From Pyxidicoccus xibeiensis (lineage in GTDB: Bacteria; Myxococcota; Myxococcia; Myxococcales; Myxococcaceae): a DNA stretch of 64,000 nucleotides. Location of the stretch: the NCBI RefSeq assembly GCF_024198175.1, contig NZ_JAJVKV010000008.1, positions 62,001-126,000 of the forward strand, given 5' to 3'. Positions 1 to 7,938 of this stretch are shown piece by piece. Positions within the stretch are counted from its first letter, which is position 1. Each line of letters starts with the position of its first letter. The notes beneath the pieces were generated by a model. That model was given only the letters and a program-made list of their open reading frames with translations, did no database searches and was not told the DNA's origin. The translations under genes and the position numbers were made by a program.

Positions 1-127
1 CTCCAAGGTAGGGAGCCCCGACGGCCATGCCCCCAGTCCGGGTGGGGAGCCACCGTGCGTCCTGGCGGCCGCCTCCCGGAATTCCTCCGGAAATCCCCAC
101 GCAATCGCCCACCCGGGGCGTCGTATT

Positions 128-138
128 CTACATTGTAG
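128..138. promoter_or_regulatory. Candidate PadR-type operator ahead of the permease
   Basis: Perfect inverted repeat CTACA-T-TGTAG in the only AT-rich stretch of the first 200 bases. It overlaps a possible -10 element (TATTCT at 124-129) and lies 65 bases before the chosen permease start. A PadR repressor gene follows the permease, so autoregulation of the pair through this site is the simplest reading. That link is inferred. Confidence 0.5.
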
Positions 139-203
139 TAAAAGGCTTCCCGTCAGCCGTCGAGGTGCCCGTGTCGCGGTCCAACCCGAGGAGTGGAGGC
201 CCC

Positions 204-2834
204 GTGGAGGTCCCCCGGCTGCCTCTGGCGTTGCTGCGCGCGTGGCTTCCCTACGCCGAGCGGGACGAGGTGATTGCCGAGCTGCGCACCGAGTTCGTCG
301 CCCGGGAGGTCCGCGAGGGGCCCCAGGCCGCGCGAGCGTGGCTGTGGCGGCAGGTGCTCGGCTCGGTGCCGCCCCTGGTGCGGCGGACGTTCTCTCGCGG
401 TTGGACGGGCTTCGAGCCGCGTGCCAGCCGTCTACGCCCAGGAGGGCCTCCCATGGAGAGCTTCATCATGGACCTGCGGTACGCGGCGCGCCGGCTGCGC
501 TCGCGACCGGGGTATGCGCTGCTGGCCATCCTCACCCTCGCCATCGGCGTGGGCGGCACGGCGGCGGCCTTCGGGCTGGTGCGGGGGCTGCTGATGACGC
601 CGCTGCCGTACCCCGCGGAGGAGCGGCTCAGCCTCTTCTGGTCCCCGGGGGACTGGTCCGAGCGCGAGTTCCTCCACCTGTCGTCCGACTGGTCCGGCTT
701 CAACGCCGTGGCGGCCTTCCGCACCAAGGAGCTCCCGCTGCGCCGGGGCCCGCAGGCCTCCCCCGAGCTGGTGACGGCCATCGTCACGAGCGCCGGCCTC
801 TTCGACGTGCTCGGCGTGCGTCCGACGCTGGGCCGCGCCTTCGAGGCCAACGAGGACCGCCCGGGCGCCGCGCCGGCGGTGGTCATCAGCGACGGGCTCT
901 ATGGAGACCTCGGTGGCCAGCCGTCGCTGGTGGGCGGCACGGTGGAACTGGATGGGAGGACGCACACGGTGGTGGGCGTCATGCCGCGGGGCTTCTGGTT
1001 CCCGGACCCCACGGTGCGCGCCTGGGTGGTGGAGCCGTTCAACGAGGAGGACGGCTCCGGCAACTACGCGCTGATGGGGCGGCGCGCGCCCGGGGTGGAT
1101 GGGCCCCGGCTGGAGCTGACGCTCAAGGGGCTGGGGACGCGGCTCAGGGAGCGCTTCAACTACCCGGCGGCCTGGGACAAGGGGCGCGCGCCCGCCGTGA
1201 CGCCGCTGCGTGAGCACCTGCTCGGGCCGCTCCAGGCTCCGCTGCTCGCGACGCTCGCGGCCATGGGGGTGCTGCTGCTCATCGCGTGCGCCAACGTCGC
1301 CGCGCTGATGCTCGGCCAGGTGGACAGCCGCGCCACCGAGCTGGCGGTCCGCATGGCGCTGGGCGCCGACAGCCGGCGGATGACGCAGCAGCTGCTCGCG
1401 GAGGCGCTCCTGCTGGGGCTGGCCTCCGCCGCGCTCGGCGCGCTCATCGCGGCCCAGGGCTTCCGGGTGCTCACCGGGGCGCTGCCGCTCGGGCCCCTCG
1501 CGCCGAAGGGCGCGCTGGACTGGGGCATGTTCTCCGCCGCGCTCGTGCTGGCGCTGGTGGCCGCGCTCGCGGTGGCGCTGCTGCCGGCCCGCTCGCTGCG
1601 CAAGTCCGACCCGCAGCGCGCGCTGGCGAAGTCGCGCACCGGCGGCATCGGCGCACGCGGTGGCCGGACGGAGGGGGCGCTGGTGATAGGGCAGGTGGCG
1701 CTCGCGGTGCTGCTGACGGCGGGGGCCGCGCTGCTGGTGCGCTCGGTGGCGAACCTGCGCGCCATCGACCCGGGCCTGAATGACACGGCCCGCGTGGCGG
1801 TGCTGGACGTGGTGATGGAGGGCAACGTCGAGCGTGACGCACGGCCCCGGATCATCTCCGACCTGGAGGCGGCGCTGGCGACGCTCCCCGGAGTCCGCGG
1901 GGTGGGCACCACGCAGAAGCTCCCGCTGCGGGGCGCTGGCGAGGACTGGGGCATCGGCATCGTCGGCAAGCCGGACCTTCCGGCCACCACCACCTACGTG
2001 CGGCTGGTGTCGCCCGGCTACTTCGACGCGGTGGGCATCCGGCTGGTCGACGGCCGCCTGCTGCACGCGGACGACCGGGTGGACAGCGAGCGCGCCGTGG
2101 TCATCAACCGCGCGCTGGCGAAGAAGTACTTCCCGGGCGAGAACCCCCTCGGTCAGCAGATCAACACCGGGCTCGGCGGGCTGGAGCGCATCGTCGGCGT
2201 GGTGGAGGACGTGGCCGAGGCGGGGCTCACCGACGGCGCCGTCCCCGCGCGCTACATGCTCCACGCCCAGGTGGCGGGCATGACGATGACGCGGCAGACC
2301 CTGGTGCTGCGGGCCTGGCCGGGCCAGGACCCCGCGGCGCTGCTCGACGCCGCCCGCAAGCAGCTCGCCGCCGCCGCGCCCTCCGTGGCCGTTCACCGCG
2401 CCACCACGCTGGAGGCGGTGCTCACGCAGGCCATCGGTCCCGCGCGGCAGGTGATGTCCGTCCTCACGCTGCTCACCGCGCTCGCGGTGGTGCTGGGCGC
2501 GGTCGGCGTATACGGCGTCACCTCCCACTTCGTCCGCCGGCGCCAGCGCGACCTGGGCATCTGCATCGCCCTGGGGCTGCGCCCGTCGCGCGTGGTGGCG
2601 CAGGTGGTCCGGCGGGGTGGGGTGCTGGTGCTCATCGGAAGCGCCCTGGGCACCGTCGCGGCGCTCGTGCTGGCGCGGCTGCTGTCGTCGTTCCTGTACG
2701 GCGTGAGCGCGGTGGACCCGCTGTCGCTCGCGGGGGCCACCCTGGCGCTGCTCGCCGTGGGCGTGCTGGCGGCGCTGCTACCCGCCCTGCGCGCCAGCCG
2801 GCTTGACCCCGCCGTCGTGTTCCGCGAGGGATAG
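204..2834 (+). CDS. ABC transporter permease, MacB/FtsX-like, ADOP type
   Basis: About 876 residues. The N-terminal 70-80 residues (LPLALLRAWLPYAERDE...) resemble the soluble prefix seen on duplicated orphan permeases. A first MacB-like half follows: a TM near PGYALLAILTLAIGVGG, a periplasmic core and a three-TM block. A second core and three-TM block end in LLPALRASRLDPAVVFREG, the usual end of MacB-type permeases. GTG at 204 is preferred because GGAGG (195-199) sits just upstream; GTG 171 and ATG 27 are also in frame but extend past the operator. No ATP-binding protein is encoded nearby. These permeases are presumed to move a substrate or signal across the inner membrane. The substrate is unknown. 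Confidence 0.85.
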   Translation: MEVPRLPLALLRAWLPYAERDEVIAELRTEFVAREVREGPQAARAWLWRQVLGSVPPLVRRTFSRGWTGFEPRASRLRPGGPPMESFIMDLRYAARRLRSRPGYALLAILTLAIGVGGTAAAFGLVRGLLMTPLPYPAEERLSLFWSPGDWSEREFLHLSSDWSGFNAVAAFRTKELPLRRGPQASPELVTAIVTSAGLFDVLGVRPTLGRAFEANEDRPGAAPAVVISDGLYGDLGGQPSLVGGTVELDGRTHTVVGVMPRGFWFPDPTVRAWVVEPFNEEDGSGNYALMGRRAPGVDGPRLELTLKGLGTRLRERFNYPAAWDKGRAPAVTPLREHLLGPLQAPLLATLAAMGVLLLIACANVAALMLGQVDSRATELAVRMALGADSRRMTQQLLAEALLLGLASAALGALIAAQGFRVLTGALPLGPLAPKGALDWGMFSAALVLALVAALAVALLPARSLRKSDPQRALAKSRTGGIGARGGRTEGALVIGQVALAVLLTAGAALLVRSVANLRAIDPGLNDTARVAVLDVVMEGNVERDARPRIISDLEAALATLPGVRGVGTTQKLPLRGAGEDWGIGIVGKPDLPATTTYVRLVSPGYFDAVGIRLVDGRLLHADDRVDSERAVVINRALAKKYFPGENPLGQQINTGLGGLERIVGVVEDVAEAGLTDGAVPARYMLHAQVAGMTMTRQTLVLRAWPGQDPAALLDAARKQLAAAAPSVAVHRATTLEAVLTQAIGPARQVMSVLTLLTALAVVLGAVGVYGVTSHFVRRRQRDLGICIALGLRPSRVVAQVVRRGGVLVLIGSALGTVAALVLARLLSSFLYGVSAVDPLSLAGATLALLAVGVLAALLPALRASRLDPAVVFREG

Positions 2835-2889
2835 GCCGCTCCGTCCGTTTCGTCCGCTGCTACGAGTCGTCACCCGAGGAGGAAACCCC

Positions 2890-3255
2890 GTGTCGCCTTC
2901 CCCCAGCACCAGCCCGGACGCGCCGCTCGGCACCTTCGAGGAGCAAGTGATGCTCGCCGTGGTGCGCACCCACCGCGCGGCCGACGGCAGCGGCGCCTAT
3001 GGCATGTCCGTCCGCCGGGAGTTGGAGGAGGTGGCCGGGCGCGAGGTGGCGATTGGCGCGGTGTACGCCACGCTGGACCGGCTCGAGGCCAAGGGGCTGG
3101 TCTCCTCGGAGCGAGGAGAGACGGGCGCCGGAGGGACGCGGCGCGTGTTCGCCGTCACGCCTCGCGGCGCCCGGGCGCTGGCCGACTCGCGGGAGATGCG
3201 CGAGCGGCTCTGGCGCGGCGTCGACCTGCTTCCCCTGCTGGCCGGAGGGCGCTGA
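2890..3255 (+). CDS. PadR family transcriptional repressor
   Basis: 121 residues. A PadR-type winged helix is clear: LGTFEEQVMLAVVR, then GMSVRRELEEVAGREVAIGAVYATLDRLEAKGLVSS (split here only by reading) and a basic wing ending VTPRGARAL. The GTG start at 2890 is chosen because GAGGAGGAA lies 6-8 bases upstream. It follows the permease by 55 bases and is probably co-transcribed. PadR proteins pair with orphan permeases in many acidobacteria and myxobacteria, so it most likely controls the permease and itself, possibly through the inverted repeat at 128-138. It lacks the long C-terminal dimerisation helix of full-size PadR and belongs to the short class. Confidence 0.88.
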   Translation: MSPSPSTSPDAPLGTFEEQVMLAVVRTHRAADGSGAYGMSVRRELEEVAGREVAIGAVYATLDRLEAKGLVSSERGETGAGGTRRVFAVTPRGARALADSREMRERLWRGVDLLPLLAGGR

Positions 3256-3281
3256 CGCCTCGCCCGAGCGCCTTGCCGCCC

Positions 3282-4715
3282 CTACGGCTCGACGCCCGGA
3301 CGGTCGTCGAACAGCTGCACCCAGCGCCCGTCGAAGCCACCGTACGCGGGCAGGTACCAGGGGCCCGCGAGCCAGAAGCCCGACTCCACGCCCTCCGTCG
3401 AGTCGACGGTGCCGGAGTGGACGAAGTAGTCGTGCTGCCACCAGAAGGAACCAGGCGAGGTGCTGTAGCCGCTGGCGCTGGCCCGCGTCTGTCCCCGTGA
3501 GTCCGCCACCGTGCTGGCCCACGCGTTGTCGTGGAAGGCGCCCGAGCCGCCACCGCCCGTGTCCGACGCGCTGGAGTTGAGCTCGTAGGTGCCGTACCAC
3601 CACTTCTTCGCGGGATAGCCTTCGCGGTCGTCATCGTTCTCGATGTCCCGCGTCGTGGCGAAGAAGCGCTGCATGCCGGTGCTGACCTCGGCCTGCCCGG
3701 CCTCGTTGAGGACGGGGCTCTCCAGCCAGAAGTCGAGCGGGTTCGTGGGCAGCCAGTGCGTCGCGTAGCCGCCGTGTTGCCAGTGCGTGGGCAGGATGTC
3801 CGCCAGGTCCTGCAGCTCGTAGGAGATGCGCTTCACGCCGGGCCAGTTGACGCTGCTGCCATTGTCGGAGCGGCTCGCCAGCGAGTCCGCCGTCGCATAG
3901 GTCAGGGCCCGCGCGCCGAACGCGGAGACGGCACCGGCCGAGCCCTGGGGCACGAAGGCGTAGTGCAGCTTCTTCCTGCCACTGTCGTTGTTCACCCCGG
4001 CCTCCGCCTTCGCCCCCGCCGCCATCTGGGCCTCGAGCCACGCGTACGGGTCGGTCACGAAGCGCAGCTCCTGGCCGTGCGGCGCGAGCAGCTTGTCGGA
4101 CCACTCGGCCTGCCAGATGAGCAGGTGCCTTCCGGTGGACGTCTGCATGAAGTTGAGCTGCGCGCTGCCCTGGTGCCGGATGACATTGCGCTTGTGCTGC
4201 GTGACGATGCCATGCGCGACGAACTCTCCGCTGCCCGGCGAGCCGACGACGTTCTTGACGAGCAGCTCGATGCGCTCCCAGTCGTGCAGCTGGTAGTCGC
4301 CCGCCGCGTTCTTATCGAGCGCGTGATACACGTGGTAGATGAGGACGAGGTTCTTCCCTCCGTCCATGAACTCGATGAGCGACGTGTAGAGCGTGGGGCG
4401 GATGCGCCAGCGGTCATAGGCGCTGGGCCCCGTGCGGGAGGCATCGACGTACTGGTTGATGGACTTCCAGTGGAGCTTGTTGTTCGAGAAGTCGCCGTCC
4501 TGGTCGAAGTCGAAGTTCGTGATCCAGTCGTAGCCGTGGCGGCCGTCGTTACCATTGGCGCGCTTGAGGACGATGGGCGCGTAGTAGTGCAGGAACTCCT
4601 GCCGCTGCGCGGGGCTCAGCGTCCAGGCCTGCGCCTGGGCCTCGGCGGCAGGCCAGCACAGGCACGCGAGGGTGAGCACGAGGGTGGCAAGGTGTCCGGT
4701 CCGGAGAGCGAGCAT
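3282..4715 (-). CDS. Secreted protein with Vps62-like HDWER motif
   Basis: 477 residues with a Sec signal peptide (hydrophobic TLVLTLACLCWPAAEAQA, cleavage after AQA). The mature start (SPAQRQEFLHYYAPIVLKRANGND) and the motif YQLHDWERIELLV recall the Vps62/DUF946-type family, in which a DWE motif sits in a beta-rich domain. Many Trp and Gly residues fit an extracellular beta protein. No catalytic site is recognised. It converges with the padR gene (26 bases between ends) and is divergent from the secreted-protein gene at 5087. Function unknown; the family assignment is weak and could be wrong. Confidence 0.75.
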   Translation of the reverse strand: MLALRTGHLATLVLTLACLCWPAAEAQAQAWTLSPAQRQEFLHYYAPIVLKRANGNDGRHGYDWITNFDFDQDGDFSNNKLHWKSINQYVDASRTGPSAYDRWRIRPTLYTSLIEFMDGGKNLVLIYHVYHALDKNAAGDYQLHDWERIELLVKNVVGSPGSGEFVAHGIVTQHKRNVIRHQGSAQLNFMQTSTGRHLLIWQAEWSDKLLAPHGQELRFVTDPYAWLEAQMAAGAKAEAGVNNDSGRKKLHYAFVPQGSAGAVSAFGARALTYATADSLASRSDNGSSVNWPGVKRISYELQDLADILPTHWQHGGYATHWLPTNPLDFWLESPVLNEAGQAEVSTGMQRFFATTRDIENDDDREGYPAKKWWYGTYELNSSASDTGGGGSGAFHDNAWASTVADSRGQTRASASGYSTSPGSFWWQHDYFVHSGTVDSTEGVESGFWLAGPWYLPAYGGFDGRWVQLFDDRPGVEP

Positions 4716-5086
4716 GGCCGGAGGATTGCGGGCCCCCAGGGGCTGTCAAGAGGGAAGACCGGGTAAGCTGACTATCCGTGATGTCAAAATCCACCCCGGA
4801 TGGGGCATTCCAGTTGGTGGATAACCCTGACAGGGGTTCCCCTGTGTAAGTGATTGGCGGAGTCTGGTGTTGTGACATGGGCGGCTACGCGTGTGATGCC
4901 TTTGTGGCGTGAGAGGTCTCACCCCGTGGGGTGCTTGAAGGGTGCGATGCGAGTCATTGTGCCATCACGGCGTGCGGGCATGCGTGTTGCTCAAGGCGGC
5001 GCCGGGTCACCGCCTTCGGCTCCGGTCCAGTCGCCGGTGGCTGGGGTTGTTGCCCGCTCTCGCAGCCTGTTTCCTGAGGACACCCC
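4716..5086. other. Divergent intergenic region between two secreted-protein genes
   Basis: 371 bases without a credible gene. It must hold promoters for both flanking genes and contains one clear inverted repeat at 4830-4845, listed separately. I see no riboswitch, small RNA or terminator in it. Confidence 0.6.
4830..4845. promoter_or_regulatory. Inverted repeat, possible shared operator
   Basis: ACAGGGG-TT-CCCCTGT, a perfect 7-bp dyad with a 2-base centre, placed 115 bases before the minus-strand gene start (4715) and about 240 bases before the plus-strand start (5087). The position suits a regulator of the divergent pair. The DNA-binding protein is not identifiable from the window. Confidence 0.35.
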
Positions 5087-6565
5087 ATGCCCCAAGCCTC
5101 TCCTCGCTTCACACCCCGTCCACTCCTGACGCTGCTGGCCCTCCTCGTTGTCGCCTGGGGTGGTGCCGCCCAGGCCCAGGTCTATACGTCGGGTGTCGCA
5201 GACAACTTCGTCGCGCCCTCCGAGCCCGTGACGCCCAGCGCCGGGCTGGCCGCGTGGATTGCCGCCAACTACCCCAACCCCAACATCCGCCAGAACGACG
5301 ACCTGGGGAATGACCGTTACTACGCCACGACGTTCACCAACCTGCTGCGCAATGGCCGCATCTGCGGCGCCACCTTGCGCACCGTCATCCGCAGCGGGGA
5401 CTTCCTCAACAACGACAGCCTCAATCTCTGGTTCAACAACGGGGCGTTCGTCGCGACGGGCTGGGGCAGCGGGCTCGCGGCCCTGGGCATCGCGCCCGGG
5501 CAGACGGGTGGCGTGGCGCTGAACCTCGCGGCGCTGCCCGGCGGCGTCAACCTCATCCCCACGCTCAACGCCCAGGGCTTCCTGGACGTGGTCCTCCAGG
5601 ATGACAGCGCCATCGACTTCGTCAGCCTGACCATCACCCCGTGCCGCACGGACGTCGTCATCCGGGACATCCCCACGGACACCGGTGTGGAGCCGGGGCC
5701 CTATGCCACGAACGCCGTCTACAACAGCCCGGACATCCGCGTCTGCCAGATGCCCGGCTGCACCAGTCACCAGAACGCGGAGTTCGGCCAGCCCAACTAC
5801 GTCTACGTGAGGATGGCCAACACCGGCCCCAACAACACCTCCAGCCCGGCCGTCGGCGTGCTGCACCTCTACTACACGTCCTCCGGCGGCGGCGCGCAGT
5901 GGAACAGCAACCTCGCTCTCGGAGACTGGACCCTCATCAGCAGCGTCCCCGTCACCCTGGTCGGCGCCACGCCGCAGGACATCCCCATCCTCTGGAACTC
6001 GGTGCCGGTCCCGGGCCACTACTGCCTGCTGGCCCGCTGGGAGTCCCTGTCGGACCCGATGACGTTCGTGGAGCTGGCGAACACGCTGACCAACACGCGG
6101 AACAACAACAACATCGCGTGGAAGAACTTCAACGTGGTGAACCTGTCGCCGCTGCGGATGACGGAGGACCTCAACTTCCGCGTGCGCAACCTGCTGAAGG
6201 ACCGCGAGTCCCTGGCGGACCTCGAGGTCCGCTTCCCGGGCCAGCTGCCATTCCTCCAGTACGGCCAGGTGACCCTGCGGCTGCCGCCCGAGCTGTTCGC
6301 CCGGTGGTCGCGCAAGGGCACGGGCTTCCAGGTCGTGGGTGAGGGCCTGGTGCGCATCACCAACCCGGCGGGCGCCCGGCTGATGGGCCTTGGGCTGGCG
6401 GCCAACGGCGCGCCGAACGTCACCATCCAGTTCGCGGGCCATGCCTTCGACAGCCCGCGCCGTTTCGAGGTGGAGCTGGTGCAGCACTCGGAGACCGAGG
6501 AGGCCCCTGGCGCGGTGACCGAGGTCGGCGGCGTCATCTACCAGGTCAACCTCGGCGCAAAGTAG
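5087..6565 (+). CDS. Secreted protein of unknown function
   Basis: 492 residues. The signal peptide (LLTLLALLVVAWGGAAQAQ) should be cut near AQA-QV. Residues 30-190 are an Asn/Gly-rich beta region. From about 200 a second segment starts (YNSPDIRVCQMPGC, then VYVRMANTGPNN), which resembles the CARDB/Ig-like beta domains of myxobacterial exported proteins. The last 120 residues (PLRMTEDLNFRVRNLL... to VIYQVNLGAK) form a further beta-rich domain. Four or more Cys suggest disulphides outside the inner membrane. No enzyme motif is visible. The gene stands alone, divergent from the gene at 3282-4715. Confidence 0.75.
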   Translation: MPQASPRFTPRPLLTLLALLVVAWGGAAQAQVYTSGVADNFVAPSEPVTPSAGLAAWIAANYPNPNIRQNDDLGNDRYYATTFTNLLRNGRICGATLRTVIRSGDFLNNDSLNLWFNNGAFVATGWGSGLAALGIAPGQTGGVALNLAALPGGVNLIPTLNAQGFLDVVLQDDSAIDFVSLTITPCRTDVVIRDIPTDTGVEPGPYATNAVYNSPDIRVCQMPGCTSHQNAEFGQPNYVYVRMANTGPNNTSSPAVGVLHLYYTSSGGGAQWNSNLALGDWTLISSVPVTLVGATPQDIPILWNSVPVPGHYCLLARWESLSDPMTFVELANTLTNTRNNNNIAWKNFNVVNLSPLRMTEDLNFRVRNLLKDRESLADLEVRFPGQLPFLQYGQVTLRLPPELFARWSRKGTGFQVVGEGLVRITNPAGARLMGLGLAANGAPNVTIQFAGHAFDSPRRFEVELVQHSETEEAPGAVTEVGGVIYQVNLGAK

Positions 6566-6692
6566 TCGCACGCCGTCGGGCTGCCCGCCTTCTGCTGACG
6601 GGTGGGCAGTCGTGGTGCGCCGTCCTGTCCGGGGGCCCCGGGCCGTGCTCAGGTGGGCGCGGCCCGGGGTTCGCCCCTTGAATGGAGGACGG

Positions 6693-7184
6693 ATGAAGCT
6701 CGAAGGTTCGTGTCACTGCCGCGGTGTGCGCTTCAGCGTGGAGACGAAGCACCCGCAGCCGTTCATGCGCTGCTACTGCTCCATCTGCCGCAAGACGCAA
6801 GGTGGGGGCGGCTACGCCATCAACCTCTCCGGGGATGCGGACTCGCTCAAGGTCCGCGGCAAGCAGCACCTCAAGGTGTACCGCGCGCGCGTGAAGAACC
6901 CGGAGGACGCACGGGCGCGCAAGAGCACGGGGCAGCGCAACTTCTGTGGGCGGTGTGGCTCGGCGCTCTGGCTCTACGACCCGACCTGGCCGGAGCTCAT
7001 CCACCCGTTCGCCTCCGCCATCGACACGCCGCTGCCCACGCCGCCCGAGCGCGTACACATCATGCTCGAGTTCAAGCCGGACTGGGTCCCCGTCCACGCC
7101 GAGAAGGGGGACAAGAAGTTCAAGCGCTATCCCAAGGAGTCCATCGCCGAGTGGCACCAGCGCCACGGCGTCGAAGCCGACTGA
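6693..7184 (+). CDS. GFA/CENP-V family zinc protein
   Basis: 163 residues. The family fold is shown by CHC at residues 7-9, CSIC in the RCYCSICRKTQGG-like stretch near residue 30, and FCGRCGSALW near residue 90, all zinc ligands of the glutathione-dependent formaldehyde-activating enzyme (GFA) superfamily. Most family members have no proven formaldehyde activity, so only the zinc fold is firm. ATG 6693 is preferred to upstream starts because GGAGGA lies 6 bases before it. It converges with the SRPBCC gene (6 bases between stops). Cytoplasmic; physiological substrate unknown. Confidence 0.85.
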   Translation: MKLEGSCHCRGVRFSVETKHPQPFMRCYCSICRKTQGGGGYAINLSGDADSLKVRGKQHLKVYRARVKNPEDARARKSTGQRNFCGRCGSALWLYDPTWPELIHPFASAIDTPLPTPPERVHIMLEFKPDWVPVHAEKGDKKFKRYPKESIAEWHQRHGVEAD

Positions 7185-7190
7185 GCATGG

Positions 7191-7664
7191 CTAGGCGCTC
7201 GCGGCCGCGTGCCGCAGCGCCCGGTCCAGGTTGTCGAGCCCCACGCGGGTGCCTTCCTCGCGCTCCTCCACGGTGGTGTGCCCGTCGAGGAAGGCGCCCT
7301 GCTCCGTGAAGACCAGCCGGGTGCCGGTTCCCTCGGGGATGAGCTCCACCGTCGCCAGGGACACCGAGATGCGCACGTCGTCCAGGTGCATGTCGTACGT
7401 GTAGACGATGCGCTGGTCCGGAACGATGTCCTGGTAGAGGCTGTCGAAGGCGTGAACGGTCCCGCCCCGGGGGCCCGTGTGCAGGCGCTCGCGTCCGCCA
7501 ACGCGGAAGTCGAGCTCGTGCAGGCTCGGCTTCCATTCGTCGTGGCACGCGAACCAGCGGGCCTTGGCGTCCTTCCGTGACCAGGCGGCGAACACCCGCG
7601 CAGGCGAGGCCGCGTAGGTACGCTCGATGACGAAGGTGGCGTGGGTGACGGAGCGCTTCTTCAC
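7191..7664 (-). CDS. SRPBCC (AHSA1-like) ligand-binding protein
   Basis: 157 residues from a GTG at 7664, chosen because AGGAGG lies 6 bases upstream. The N-terminus FVIERTYAASPARVFAAWSRKD is the typical first strand and helix of AHSA1/START-like SRPBCC proteins, and the end (GTRVGLDNLDRALRHA) forms the long C-terminal helix. These proteins bind hydrophobic ligands in a deep cavity and are often encoded with an ArsR-family repressor. No ArsR gene adjoins here, although a dyad that could serve one lies upstream (7740-7755). It is divergent from the synthase operon, so the two may share a control region. Confidence 0.85.
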   Translation of the reverse strand: MKKRSVTHATFVIERTYAASPARVFAAWSRKDAKARWFACHDEWKPSLHELDFRVGGRERLHTGPRGGTVHAFDSLYQDIVPDQRIVYTYDMHLDDVRISVSLATVELIPEGTGTRLVFTEQGAFLDGHTTVEEREEGTRVGLDNLDRALRHAAASA

Positions 7665-7739
7665 GGTCTTCCTCCTGCCACCACGACCCGCTGGGGCGGG
7701 TCCACACGCGCGAAGCCTGGATGCGGCCCTGCGCATTGG

Positions 7740-7755
7740 TTAAGCATGTGCCTAA
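7740..7755. promoter_or_regulatory. Imperfect dyad, ArsR-like operator candidate
   Basis: TTAAGCA-TG-TGCCTAA, one mismatch between arms, in an AT-rich patch 75-90 bases upstream of the SRPBCC start and about 185 bases upstream of the synthase operon. AHSA1-like genes are often controlled by ArsR proteins binding such dyads. No such regulator is encoded in the window, so this is only a candidate. Confidence 0.3.
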
Positions 7756-7938
7756 GTATTCCCGCGGGCCGCGCTTTGTCAATGGCGACACGGGGAGTCG
7801 CCCGGTTTAGAGCGAGAATCTGGTTTTGCTGGACCATGCCGCACCATGTGCGCGACCTGTACGAACGAGCAGTGTCAGACCCCGGATGCAGATTGCGCGG
7901 CCTCACCACCGCGCAGGTCTGGAGCACGAAGGGTCGCG

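Noticed and set aside
432..2528. Long minus-strand open frame opposite the permease (698 codons).
   Set aside because: His/Arg/Gln-rich antisense shadow of a clear MacB-like permease, caused by high GC in third positions.
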